Source: Mycolicibacterium sp. P1-5 (GTDB taxonomy: Bacteria > Actinomycetota > Actinomycetes > Mycobacteriales > Mycobacteriaceae). Taken from it: 64,000 nt of DNA. Numbering within the stretch: the first letter of the stretch is position 1; each line of letters starts with the position of its first letter. Position numbers and translations under genes: made by a program. Under the pieces are notes generated by a model. It was not told the DNA's origin and searched no databases. It saw nothing but the letters and a program-made list of their open reading frames with translations. The stretch lies in NCBI RefSeq assembly GCF_008329565.1, contig NZ_NPKT01000002.1, forward strand, positions 1 through 64,000, in the 5' to 3' direction. Positions 51,928 through 60,774 of the stretch are shown here, piece after piece.

Positions 51928-51945
51928 AGTGTACATATGTTCACT
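51928..51945. promoter_or_regulatory. DesT-like operator overlapping the reductase start
   Basis: AGTGTACATATGTTCACT is a palindrome with a single mismatch, close to the DesT pattern AGTGAAC-N4-GTTCACT. The reductase ATG (51937-51939) lies inside it, so binding would cover the start of a leaderless transcript. Confidence 0.6.
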
Positions 51946-52983
51946 CAAACTTTGACCAAGAAGGTGCTTCGCTCACCGCTGGTCGATCTGCTCACCGGTC
52001 CGCACGGCGTCGACCGCTACACGGAGCTGGTGGACCCGACTTGGACCACCGACGCGCGAGCCAGGGTGGTCGATGTGCGCCGGTCCACCCCGCGCAGCGT
52101 CACCCTGCTCCTCGACCCGAATGAGGCTGTCGCCGGCTACCGCGCCGGCCAGCACCTGAACCTGACAGTGGAGATCGACGGCCGTCGCCACACCCGCTGC
52201 TATTCACCGGCCGGCGCCGAGGGTTCCCCGCTGATCGAGCTGACGATCGGATCCCACGACGGCGGCCTGGTATCCGGCCACCTGTTCCGGCATGCTCGCC
52301 CCGGCATGGTGGTCGACCTGTCCGAACCGGCGGGCGACTTCGTCCTCCCGGACGAGCGACCCGGCCGCATCCTGTTCGTCTCCGGCGGCAGCGGCATCAC
52401 CCCGGTGATGTCCATGCTGCGGACCCTGCAGGCCGAGGGCTTCGACGGCGAGATCGCCTTCGTCCATTACGCCCGCACCCCGGAGGAGGCCTGCTACCGA
52501 TCTGAGCTCGCGGCGACGGGGGTTCGAGTGCTGCACGGCTACACCCGCTCACCCGGCGGTGAGCTCGACGGCCGATTCGGTCCCGAGCACCTGCAGATCG
52601 CCATGCCCGATCCCGACGCCGTGTACGTGTGCGGGCCGCCCGCGCTCGTCGACGCAGTGCGCGAACACTGCCCCAACGCGTTGTCGGAAAGCTTCGTCCC
52701 GGTACCGTTCGTGGTACCCGAGGTTCCGTCGGGCGGGCGAATCAGCTTCCGCGACAGCGGTATTGATGCAACCGACGACGGCCGTCCCCTCCTGGATCAG
52801 GCGGAGGACGCCGGACTGAACCCGACCAGTGGATGCCGGATGGGCATCTGCCACACCTGCACCCGCCGCAAGCATCGCGGCGCAGTGCGCAACCTGACCA
52901 CCGGAGCGGTCTCCACCGCCGACGAGGAAGACGTGCAGATCTGCGTGTCCGTGCCCGTCGGTGACGTCGAGATCGCATTGTGA
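51937..52983 (+). CDS. Ferredoxin reductase-type electron donor of the desaturase
   Basis: 348 residues: FAD-binding region (LNLTVEIDGRRHTRCYSPAG), NAD-binding region (ILFVSGGSGITPVMSMLRTL, VYVCGPPALVDAV) and a C-terminal plant-type [2Fe-2S] domain with SGCRMGICHTC (C-x4-C-x2-C) and a later Cys. It corresponds to the M. tuberculosis Rv3230c type as remembered, the partner of the DesA3 desaturase. It passes electrons from NADPH to the desaturase. No ribosome-binding site is visible. Confidence 0.9.
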   Translation: MFTQTLTKKVLRSPLVDLLTGPHGVDRYTELVDPTWTTDARARVVDVRRSTPRSVTLLLDPNEAVAGYRAGQHLNLTVEIDGRRHTRCYSPAGAEGSPLIELTIGSHDGGLVSGHLFRHARPGMVVDLSEPAGDFVLPDERPGRILFVSGGSGITPVMSMLRTLQAEGFDGEIAFVHYARTPEEACYRSELAATGVRVLHGYTRSPGGELDGRFGPEHLQIAMPDPDAVYVCGPPALVDAVREHCPNALSESFVPVPFVVPEVPSGGRISFRDSGIDATDDGRPLLDQAEDAGLNPTSGCRMGICHTCTRRKHRGAVRNLTTGAVSTADEEDVQICVSVPVGDVEIAL

Positions 52984-52999
52984 GCTGAAAGGGAAAACC

Positions 53000-54097
53000 A
53001 TGACACAGCAACACATCACACTGACCCGCGAACAGGCCGACGCCTTCGGCCGCGAACTCGACGCGATCAGGGACCGGGTGGTCGCCGACCTCGGTCAGAC
53101 CGACGTCGACTACATCCGCCGCATCATCAAGGTGCAGCGGGCCATGGAGATCAGCGGCCGCGCCCTGTTGTTCGCCGGAATCTTCCCGCCGGCGTGGCTG
53201 GCCGGCACGGCCCTGCTGGGGATCTCGAAGATCCTGGACAACATGGAGATCGGCCACAACGTCATGCACGGGCAGTACGAGTGGACCGGTGACCCCGCCC
53301 TGCGCGGCCGCACCTTCGAGTGGGACACCGCCTGCCCGGCCGACCAGTGGCGGCACTCGCACAACTACTCCCACCACACCTTCACCAATATCGTCGGCAT
53401 GGACCGCGACATCGGCTACGGCATCCTGCGGATGAGCCCTGATCAGCGCTGGCATCCGTACTACCTGGGCAACCCGGTGTACGCCTTCCTGTTGATGGTG
53501 CTGTTCCAGTACGGCGTGGCGCTGCACGAACTGGAAACCGAACGCATTCGCGCCGGCGAGATCTCGCTGGACGACAAGCGTGACGTACTGAGCCAGATCT
53601 GGCGCAAGACCCGCCGCCAACTGCTCAAGGACTACGTGGCGTTCCCGCTACTGGCCGGCCCGATGGCCCCGTTCGTGTTCACCGGCAACCTCACGGCTAA
53701 CCTCATGCGCAACGTATGGTCGTACGCGATCATCTTCTGCGGCCACTTCCCGGACGGCACACAGGAATTCACGGTCGAGGAGACCCGCAACGAGTCTCGC
53801 GGCCAGTGGTACTTCCGGCAGGTGCTGGGTTCGGCCAATCTGACCGGAAGCAAACTGTTCCATCTGCTTTCCGGCAACCTGTCCCACCAGATCGAGCACC
53901 ACCTGTTCCCGGACGTTCCGGCACGGCGCTACGCCGAGATGGCTCCGCACGTCCGCGAGATCTGCGAGCGGTACGGCATCCCCTACAACGCCGGGCCGCT
54001 ACCCAAGCAATTCGCCTCGGTGGTGCGCAAGATCGTCAAGCTGGCGCTGCCCACCCGGGAGCGCCGCGAGGATCACGCGCTGGTCGAGGCGGCCTGA
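53000..54097 (+). CDS. Fatty-acid (acyl-CoA delta-9) desaturase, DesA3-like
   Basis: 365-residue membrane di-iron desaturase. Histidine boxes HNVMH (86-90), HSHNYSHH (119-126) and HQIEHH (about 310) are complete, and four hydrophobic segments are visible. The family introduces the cis-9 double bond into stearoyl-CoA to give oleate. It begins 17 bases after the reductase, with AAAGGG upstream. Probably repressed or activated through the DesT-like sites according to acyl-CoA pool. Confidence 0.92.
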   Translation: MTQQHITLTREQADAFGRELDAIRDRVVADLGQTDVDYIRRIIKVQRAMEISGRALLFAGIFPPAWLAGTALLGISKILDNMEIGHNVMHGQYEWTGDPALRGRTFEWDTACPADQWRHSHNYSHHTFTNIVGMDRDIGYGILRMSPDQRWHPYYLGNPVYAFLLMVLFQYGVALHELETERIRAGEISLDDKRDVLSQIWRKTRRQLLKDYVAFPLLAGPMAPFVFTGNLTANLMRNVWSYAIIFCGHFPDGTQEFTVEETRNESRGQWYFRQVLGSANLTGSKLFHLLSGNLSHQIEHHLFPDVPARRYAEMAPHVREICERYGIPYNAGPLPKQFASVVRKIVKLALPTRERREDHALVEAA

Positions 54098-56080
54098 TCA
54101 CTTGGGTCGCGAGAGGTCGTAGACGTCGGCATCGCCGACCTGGGTGACCGGGAACGTTGCGGTCACCCAGTCGGTGATTCCGCTGTGGTTGCGGGTGTTT
54201 CCGGGCCATCCGCCGGCCCGGCCCCGCCAGTCCTTCTCGACGATGTAGTAGGCCACCTGCCCCGCGGACACGTCGGCCTTGAATTGGCCCAAGCTCGGGG
54301 CCGGGTCGCTGCCGGTGAAGCCGCCGACCGCCATAACGGCGGTGCCCGTGGACAATTCGAGACCGGCCGCTGCGGACGAGCCGGCGATCGCCGCCGACCA
54401 CTTCGTGGTGGTGGCGCGCAGAAGGGCGTCCAACTCCGGGTTGTCCTTCGACTCACCGAAGCCTCGTCCGAACCCGGTCTCGGGATGCGGTGGTCCGACT
54501 GTCGGGCCGCCACCGCGGTGCGCGACGCCTAGGGTTGCGACCGCGTAGGCGGCCGGACCGGCCAGCACCGCCACGACACCGAGTGCGGCCGCGGCCACCG
54601 CGACCCGGCGACGGCGGGGTACCGACAACGCGATCGCGACGGCGGCAAGCGCGGTGACGGCCAGGATCGTCCACCGCAGGGCGGGCAGCCAGTCTGCGTT
54701 GTGGCCCAGCACCCACCAGCTCCAGATGCCGGTCACGGCGATCAGCACGGTTAGCCCGACGCGGCCGAACGGGCTCTGCCTGCGCGTCCACATCTCGTGC
54801 ACGCCGATGGCAACCGTCCCGGCCACCGCGGGTGCCAACGACAGGCAGTAGTACGGGTGCACCATGCCCTTCATGTAGCTGAGCACCAGGCCGTCGATCA
54901 CCAGCCAGCCGCCGAACAGCAGGACGCCCGCCCGCACCGGGTCGGTGCGCGGGGCACGGCCGCGTGCGATCAGCACGAGCACCAAGGCGAGCAGCGCCGC
55001 CGGGATCAGCCAGCCGATCTCGAAACCGAATTCACCGGCGAACAGCCGGCTCAGCCCTTCCTTCTGATCGCCCATGCCGCCGAAGCCACCAAGATGCCGG
55101 AGCCCGTTGCCGACCGAGTTACCGAGCGGATCGCTCGGCCCGAAGTTCATGTGGTTGCGACCGAGCACCCGCGCAAAACCGTTGTAGCCCAGGACCAGGT
55201 TCATGAAATTGTCGTCGGTCGAACCGGCGATGTAGGGCCGCGACGACGCCGGCCACACCAGGGTGAGCACCACGAACCACCCGGCCGACAGCACGAAGGC
55301 GGCCGCGGCGCCGAGCAGATGCAGCAGCCGGTGGCGCAGGGTCGTCGGGGCGGCGATCAGATACGTCAGCCCCACCGCCGGGGCGATCATCAGGCCTTCC
55401 AGCATCTTGGCCAGAAACGCGAACCCGAGCGCAACACCCGCCCATGCCAGCCACTTGCCGCCTGCCCGCTCCAGTGCCCGCACCGTGCAGTACGCGCAGG
55501 CCATCATCAGCAGCACCATCGCGGCGTCGGGGTTGTTGAACCGGAACATCAGCACCGCGACCGGGGTCAGCGCCAGCGCGGCGCCTGCGAGCAGGCCCGC
55601 GCGCGGGCCGCAGATGCGCGCGACGGCGGCGTACAGCAGCCAGACCGTCGCCACGGCCATCAGCGCCTCGGGCACCAGCATGCTGGCACTGCTGAAGCCG
55701 AACAGCTGACCCGACAACCCCATGACCCACTGCGCGACGGGAGGTTTGTCGACGGTGATGAAGTTTTCGGCGTCGAGCGAGCCGAAGAGCAGGGCTTCCC
55801 AGTTTTTGGAGCCGGCTTGCGCGGCGCCGGCGTAGAACTGGTTGCCCATCCCGTTGACGGTGATGTTCCACAGGTACATGACCGCCGTCGCGGCGAGCAG
55901 GACGATCAGGCCGATCCGTTCCCATCGCGACGGCTGCGCGGAGGCAGGGGCGACCTCGGCGGAATCCTCCGGCGCCTCGGCCGGAAACGTCGTTGTCACA
56001 TCAGCAATTGACCCATTCCAGCCTGACGGTTGACTGAAAGAACGCTGCGAAGCACTTCCTCGATATTCCGATCGGGCCAT
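54098..56080 (-). CDS. Polytopic glycosyltransferase, GT39/ArnT-like (YkcB group)
   Basis: 660 residues with about 12 membrane segments. The signature of GT-C enzymes, ENFITVDKPPVAQWVMG, is in the first extracytoplasmic loop, followed by FRFNNPDAAMVLLM. The soluble C-terminal part (about 500-660) is a periplasmic domain. It transfers a sugar from a polyprenyl-phosphate donor to a cell-envelope acceptor. The start may be ATG 56080 or a later GTG (55999). Its end abuts the desaturase gene, convergent. Confidence 0.87.
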   Translation of the reverse strand: MARSEYRGSASQRSFSQPSGWNGSIADVTTTFPAEAPEDSAEVAPASAQPSRWERIGLIVLLAATAVMYLWNITVNGMGNQFYAGAAQAGSKNWEALLFGSLDAENFITVDKPPVAQWVMGLSGQLFGFSSASMLVPEALMAVATVWLLYAAVARICGPRAGLLAGAALALTPVAVLMFRFNNPDAAMVLLMMACAYCTVRALERAGGKWLAWAGVALGFAFLAKMLEGLMIAPAVGLTYLIAAPTTLRHRLLHLLGAAAAFVLSAGWFVVLTLVWPASSRPYIAGSTDDNFMNLVLGYNGFARVLGRNHMNFGPSDPLGNSVGNGLRHLGGFGGMGDQKEGLSRLFAGEFGFEIGWLIPAALLALVLVLIARGRAPRTDPVRAGVLLFGGWLVIDGLVLSYMKGMVHPYYCLSLAPAVAGTVAIGVHEMWTRRQSPFGRVGLTVLIAVTGIWSWWVLGHNADWLPALRWTILAVTALAAVAIALSVPRRRRVAVAAAALGVVAVLAGPAAYAVATLGVAHRGGGPTVGPPHPETGFGRGFGESKDNPELDALLRATTTKWSAAIAGSSAAAGLELSTGTAVMAVGGFTGSDPAPSLGQFKADVSAGQVAYYIVEKDWRGRAGGWPGNTRNHSGITDWVTATFPVTQVGDADVYDLSRPK

Positions 56081-56112
56081 GATGGCCAGTCACCCCCGAT
56101 CGAAAGATTTAC

Positions 56113-56694
56113 GTGACACTCGACACCAGCATCTTTTATGCGATCAACCACTTCGCTCGCCACACCCCGTGGCTGCAACCGATCGTCGCGGCGTATGCCA
56201 ATTACGGAACCGTGCTGTTTGTGGTGCTGATCGTGGCGGGCTGGTGGATCGCGCGCAAGCAAGACTCCGTGCGAATGGCCGCCGCGGTGTGGGCGCCGCT
56301 GGGCGTACTCGCGGTGCTGGCCCTCAATCAACCGATCGCCGATGCCGTCGGTGAGGTGCGTCCCTGCAATGCCCTGCACGACATCGTGGTGCTGCACTGC
56401 AATACCGACCCCGGGTTCCCCAGCGACCACGCGGTCATGGCCGGCGCCGCGACCGTGGGGGTGTGGCTGGTTCACCGCCGCCTCGGCGTCCTCGCTCTGC
56501 TGGCGTCGGTGGTGCTGTGCTTCGCGCGGGTGTACGTCGGTGCGCACTACCCGCAGGACGTCTTGGCCGGGTTCGTGCTGGGGGCACTGGTGGGCCTCGT
56601 CGGCTACGTGCTGGTGCGACGGCCGTTGACGTGGCTGATCGACGTCGTCGCCGGAAGTCCGCTGCGGCCGCTGGTCGCGCAGTCGAGGGGCTGA
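56113..56694 (+). CDS. PAP2-family (undecaprenyl-pyrophosphatase-like) phosphatase
   Basis: 193 residues with five or six membrane segments. C2 motif is PSDH, C3 is RVYVGAHYPQDVLAG; the C1-like region is GEVRP. This is a BcrC/YodM-type PAP2 phosphatase that recycles C55-PP or a related lipid carrier, or acts on phosphatidylglycerol phosphate. It is divergent from the envelope glycosyltransferase, which also depends on a polyprenyl carrier. GTG start with GAAAG six bases upstream. Confidence 0.87.
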   Translation: MTLDTSIFYAINHFARHTPWLQPIVAAYANYGTVLFVVLIVAGWWIARKQDSVRMAAAVWAPLGVLAVLALNQPIADAVGEVRPCNALHDIVVLHCNTDPGFPSDHAVMAGAATVGVWLVHRRLGVLALLASVVLCFARVYVGAHYPQDVLAGFVLGALVGLVGYVLVRRPLTWLIDVVAGSPLRPLVAQSRG

Positions 56695-56698
56695 TGCC

Positions 56699-57328
56699 CT
56701 ACTTGGTGCCGAACAACCGGTCGCCGGCGTCACCAAGCCCCGGCACGATGTACCCCTGCTCGTCGAGTCCGCGGTCCACCGCCGCGGTGTAGACCGGCAC
56801 CTCCGGATGGGCGTCGTGCAGCGCGGTGAGCCCTTCCGGGCAGGTGAGCAGGCAGACGAACTTGATGGACCGGGGCGTGAACTCCTTGAGCCGGTCCACC
56901 GCGGCCACCGCCGAGTTGCCGGTGGCCAGCATCGGGTCGACCACGACCACTTCGCGCTCGTCTAGGTCGCTGGGAACCTTGAAGTAGTACTCCACGGCGA
57001 CAAGCGTTTTGGGGTCGCGGTACAGCCCGACGTGTCCGATGCGGGCGCCGGGAACGACGGTCAGCATCCCGTCGAGGATGCCGGTACCGGCTCGCAGAAT
57101 GGAGACGAACACCAGCTTCTTCCCGTCGATCACGGTGCCGGTCGTCGTCTCCAGCGGCGTGTCGACCGCGATCTCGTGGGTGGGGGTGTCGCGCAGCACC
57201 TCGTAGGCCAGCAGCGTGGCGATCTCATTGGCCAGTCGGCGAAACGTGTTGGTCGATGTTTCCTTGCGGCGCATCAAGGTCAGCTTGTGCTGCACCAGTG
57301 GGTGGTCGATGACGTGGACGTCGCGCAT
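56699..57328 (-). CDS. upp: Uracil phosphoribosyltransferase
   Basis: 209 residues, full length. The PRPP-binding motif [14 protein letters not shown] is at about 125-138, and the uracil-binding C-terminal stretch [16 protein letters not shown] is intact. It makes UMP from uracil and PRPP. It is the third gene of the URC1-URC4-upp set, with its start overlapping the DUF1688 stop (ATGA). In the URC pathway UMP (or a derivative) is the intermediate that is degraded; here it also serves salvage. Confidence 0.96.
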   Translation of the reverse strand: MRDVHVIDHPLVQHKLTLMRRKETSTNTFRRLANEIATLLAYEVLRDTPTHEIAVDTPLETTTGTVIDGKKLVFVSILRAGTGILDGMLTVVPGARIGHVGLYRDPKTLVAVEYYFKVPSDLDEREVVVVDPMLATGNSAVAAVDRLKEFTPRSIKFVCLLTCPEGLTALHDAHPEVPVYTAAVDRGLDEQGYIVPGLGDAGDRLFGTK

Positions 57329-58542
57329 CAGAACACCGTGCCATCACTGGTGATGGACAGCGGCGGCCGGCCGCCCCGTAACTTCTGTGCCAGCATCCTG
57401 CCTGCGGCCCAGGTGCCGCCCTCGAGGACTCGTGCCAGCGGCAGCCGTTCAGCGTCCACGCCCAGCCGCTCGCGCACCAGGGGCGCCAGCTCGTCGAGCA
57501 ATGTCACCGTCAGCGCGCGCCACTCGACCACCAATTCGTCTGCGACGGTGAGCGTCCGGTCGCCATTTGCGTTATCGCGCAGCCGCAGCACACCGGTGTC
57601 CAGCAGCAGTCCGCCGTTGCGGTATTCGGGCAGCCCGGTCAGTTCGTCGAGATCGGTCACCGTGACGCCGGCCCAGCCGAACGGTTCGAGCAGTGAATAG
57701 GTGAGCCACTGCGACAGTTTGTGGAACGGCATCCAACCTGCGGTCAGGGCGGGGCCGTCCAGCGCGGAATGCCGCCAGCAGTCGCCGAGGCGCTGATCGC
57801 CGATCACGCTGCTGCCCGGCCAGATCGGCGCGAACGACGTCAGGACCGCGGACAGGATGTCGTGCGCCGGTATAGAACCGCACGCGGTGTCGAGCAACCC
57901 GCACGGACGGCCGTCGGTGCCGAAGACCTCCGGAGACGCGGCGGCGAGCGCGCCCAACCGGTGCAGCAGCGCGAGGCGGCCATCGAGCCCGACGAGAGGG
58001 TTGCCGTCGTCGACCTGAAATGCTTCGGCCAGCTGGTACGTCGTGAGAGCGGTCAGCCCGGTGGCGTCGACACGCAGCGGGTCGTCGGGCTCGGAGGAGA
58101 ACAGTCCCGAGGTGAATGCGTGAAAGCTGGCCACTCCCAGACCTTCCGAACGCGCCAGCCGAAGACCCGTCTGCGGCTCGACGTAGGACCACGCGGATCC
58201 GGAACCGGCGTCGAGCAGCACGCTGACCACGGTGAGGTCGACCAGCGCCAGGGGGTCGGCACGGCTGCGCAGTTCGGTCTTTCGGTCGACTCCGCCAGCC
58301 TCGAAGTGGCGCCAGCGGCTGTGAAACGGGATCTGCAGATCCGGATAATTGCGGCGGGTGACGTCGGCCACGACTGCCGCTGCCGCGTCCAATGCGTCGT
58401 CGTGCACGGTGAACCACCGGGAGCCGCCGTCGCGAGCGCGTTCGGTCAGGACCCCGGCCCGATCCCGGACGGCGCGCGTACTGCGTAAGGCCGCGGCAGC
58501 TCCCGAAGGGTTGGTTACGTCGACCCCGGTGGCCGAGCCCAT
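57328..58542 (-). CDS. DUF1688 protein, URC4 homologue
   Basis: 404 residues of the DUF1688/URC4 family, known from the yeast Lachancea kluyveri as essential for growth on uracil; biochemical role undetermined. Recognisable stretches are [22 protein letters not shown] [35 protein letters not shown] and [19 protein letters not shown]. No membrane segments. ATGA overlaps with both neighbours indicate strict coupling with the GCHII-like and UPRT proteins. Confidence 0.88.
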   Translation of the reverse strand: MGSATGVDVTNPSGAAAALRSTRAVRDRAGVLTERARDGGSRWFTVHDDALDAAAAVVADVTRRNYPDLQIPFHSRWRHFEAGGVDRKTELRSRADPLALVDLTVVSVLLDAGSGSAWSYVEPQTGLRLARSEGLGVASFHAFTSGLFSSEPDDPLRVDATGLTALTTYQLAEAFQVDDGNPLVGLDGRLALLHRLGALAAASPEVFGTDGRPCGLLDTACGSIPAHDILSAVLTSFAPIWPGSSVIGDQRLGDCWRHSALDGPALTAGWMPFHKLSQWLTYSLLEPFGWAGVTVTDLDELTGLPEYRNGGLLLDTGVLRLRDNANGDRTLTVADELVVEWRALTVTLLDELAPLVRERLGVDAERLPLARVLEGGTWAAGRMLAQKLRGGRPPLSITSDGTVF

Positions 58543-59813
58543 CAGTGGTCCAGCTCGCGGCCCTTGGCCTTCTTCAGTTCCTTGGCATCGGGCACCGGAC
58601 CCGGGGTGAAGTAGCCCGCGGCCATCTTGGCGTCGATCTCCACCCTGGCGTCGGGTGGGATCAACTCATCGGGGATGTTGACCCGTTCGCCCACTTCGAT
58701 GCCCGAGCCGACGATGGCGTCGTACTTCATGTTGCTCATCGACACCAACCGGTGGATCTTCCGAATCCCCAGCCAGTGCAGAACATCGGGCATCAACTCT
58801 TGAAATCGCATATCCTGTACTCCCGCAACGCATTCCGTGCGGGCGAAGTATCCCTCGGCGGTGTCGCCGCCCTGCTGGCGCTTGCGGGCGTTGTAGACCA
58901 GGAACTTGGTGACCTCACCAAGTGCGCGGCCTTCCTTGCGGGAGTAAGCGACCAGCCCCACCCCACCGCGCTGCGCACCGAGGATGCATTCCTCGATCGC
59001 GTGCGTCAGATACGGCCGGCAGGTGCAGATGTCGGAGCCGAACACGTCGGATCCATTGCACTCGTCGTGCACCCGGGCGGTGAGCTCGACCTCGGGATCG
59101 GCGAGATCACGCGGGTTGCCGAAGATGTAGAGCGTCTGGCCGCCGATGGGCGGAAGGAACACCTCGAGATCGCCGCGGGTTACCAGCTCCGGGTACATGC
59201 CGCCGGTCTCTTCGAACAGCACCCGGCGCAGGTGCGCCTCGCTGCAGCCGAAGCGTTCTGCGACGCCGGGCAGAAACCAGACCGGCTCGATCGCGGCCTT
59301 GGTCACCAATGCGGCCCCGCCCGGCAGCAGGACGCTTCCGTCTGGAACCAGTCGACCCTTGTCGACCGCGTCGGCGATCTCCGGCAGGATCACGTGCGCC
59401 TTGGTCACCGCGATGGTCGGGCGGATGTCCTGGCCGGCGGCCAATTCGGCGGCGAACGCGTCGGCCACCATCGCACCCCACGGGTCCAAGCTGACGATCG
59501 CTTCAGGGCGACTCCACTGCGGATACGGACCGATGCTGTCGGTGGGCGCAGTGTTGGTCAGATCGGCCCGGTGCTCGCGGGATAGCGCTCCGGCGGCCAC
59601 CGCCAGCGCGCGATACACACTGTAGGAACCGCTGTGGGTTCCGACGACATTGCGGTGGCTGCGGGTGCTGGTGGTGCCGATCAGCGGCCCTCGTTCACCG
59701 GCGGTGGGGGCGCCCCATCTGATCGGCAGCGCGTCATCGGCTCCGCGGTGCGATGTCAGCCGGATGTGGCCGGGGCCTTTCGGCGCGGTCGGTGATGGCA
59801 CGTCGGCGGACAT
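58542..59813 (-). CDS. GTP cyclohydrolase II homologue, URC1-type
   Basis: 423 residues. The C-terminal domain has the zinc cysteines Cys252, Cys263 and Cys265 (C-x10-C-x-C, DVFGSDICTC) and the RibA-like stretch YSRKEGRALGEVTKF, while a ~200-residue N-terminal extension is absent from riboflavin enzymes. This is the URC1 form, which in yeast is needed for opening the uracil ring at the nucleotide level. GAGGAG precedes the ATG. It starts the tightly overlapped URC1-URC4-upp set. Confidence 0.9.
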   Translation of the reverse strand: MSADVPSPTAPKGPGHIRLTSHRGADDALPIRWGAPTAGERGPLIGTTSTRSHRNVVGTHSGSYSVYRALAVAAGALSREHRADLTNTAPTDSIGPYPQWSRPEAIVSLDPWGAMVADAFAAELAAGQDIRPTIAVTKAHVILPEIADAVDKGRLVPDGSVLLPGGAALVTKAAIEPVWFLPGVAERFGCSEAHLRRVLFEETGGMYPELVTRGDLEVFLPPIGGQTLYIFGNPRDLADPEVELTARVHDECNGSDVFGSDICTCRPYLTHAIEECILGAQRGGVGLVAYSRKEGRALGEVTKFLVYNARKRQQGGDTAEGYFARTECVAGVQDMRFQELMPDVLHWLGIRKIHRLVSMSNMKYDAIVGSGIEVGERVNIPDELIPPDARVEIDAKMAAGYFTPGPVPDAKELKKAKGRELDH

Positions 59814-59847
59814 CTGCCCTCCTCGGGGAAAAGCGCCAGCTTAGTAG

Positions 59848-60774
59848 CTATTTCGAGCGGGCGCCGAACGTCGCACCTGCGTCGCGTTCGGCGCTCAGCG
59901 TGACGCTGGAGTCACGTTCGGCATAGACGGCTCGTTCGATCTCCGACACCGCGTCGTCCCGTCCCGCCGGGCGCAGATACCGGGCTGCGTACTCGGCGGG
60001 TCCGACTTGATCGACCTCCCGCCAGCCGTACTTGGCCAGGAACTGCGCGACATCGGCGGGGTTGAGCCCGAACCGCCACAGTGCGTCCTTGACGACGAAC
60101 TGCCGACGGGCCCGCTCGGCGCCATACAACTGCCGACCCGCCAGGAAGTCGGCTCTGACGAAGGTGAAGGCGAGACCGCTGCCCGGCGCCGCTTGCGCGA
60201 GGTAGCCGAAGGCCTGACGTACAGCCGGCTCGGTCAGATACTGGGTGACCGCCTCCCAAATGTAGAACGTCCGCCGTTCGGCGCTGAACCCGTTGCGCTG
60301 CAGACGGTCTGCAAGGTCGTCGACCTCGAAGTCGACCGCCAGCAGCGTGACGCCGGCCGGAACCGCACCGAACACACGATGCAGGGCGGCGGCCTTGCCC
60401 GCACTGTTGCGGGGCAGATCGACCTCACAGACCGGAATATCGGCCAGTTCCGGCAGCCGGTAGGCCCGGGTGTCGTAGCCGGCGCCGAGAATGACCACCG
60501 CCTCAACACCTTTGGCGATCGCGGCACGCAGTTGATCGTCGATGTAGCGCTTGCGGCACAAGAAACTGGCCCAACCGCCGTCGATCTGTCTGTCGGTGGC
60601 CGACCTCAACGCCCGGCGCACCGGGGACCAGCGCGTGGTTGCCGCGATAAACCGCGTCGGGGCCGGCAACAGCTTCGCGGCCCACGGGTCGTGCACCAGT
60701 GGCGTCGGTTCGTGCTGGTCAGCCGCCACGACGACCATCGGGCCGAGCGCGGTCTGAGCGGCCAAGTCACTCAA
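59848..60774 (-). CDS. SAM-dependent methyltransferase, TIGR00027 family
   Basis: 308 residues: VVILGAGYDTRAYRL (motif I, SAM binding), VCEVDLP, LLAVDFEVDDL and FYIWEAVTQYLTE. The family (COG3315) is expanded in mycobacteria and includes O-methyltransferases of unknown or polyketide substrates. TTG start overlapping the alcohol dehydrogenase stop by four bases; 34 bases before URC1. Its presence in this operon may be incidental. Confidence 0.87.
   Translation of the reverse strand: MSDLAAQTALGPMVVVAADQHEPTPLVHDPWAAKLLPAPTRFIAATTRWSPVRRALRSATDRQIDGGWASFLCRKRYIDDQLRAAIAKGVEAVVILGAGYDTRAYRLPELADIPVCEVDLPRNSAGKAAALHRVFGAVPAGVTLLAVDFEVDDLADRLQRNGFSAERRTFYIWEAVTQYLTEPAVRQAFGYLAQAAPGSGLAFTFVRADFLAGRQLYGAERARRQFVVKDALWRFGLNPADVAQFLAKYGWREVDQVGPAEYAARYLRPAGRDDAVSEIERAVYAERDSSVTLSAERDAGATFGARSK

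Noticed and set aside
58542..59813. GTP cyclohydrolase II as the riboflavin enzyme RibA
   Set aside because: The ~200-residue N-terminal extension and the overlap with DUF1688 and upp mark the URC1 form; no rib genes are adjacent.
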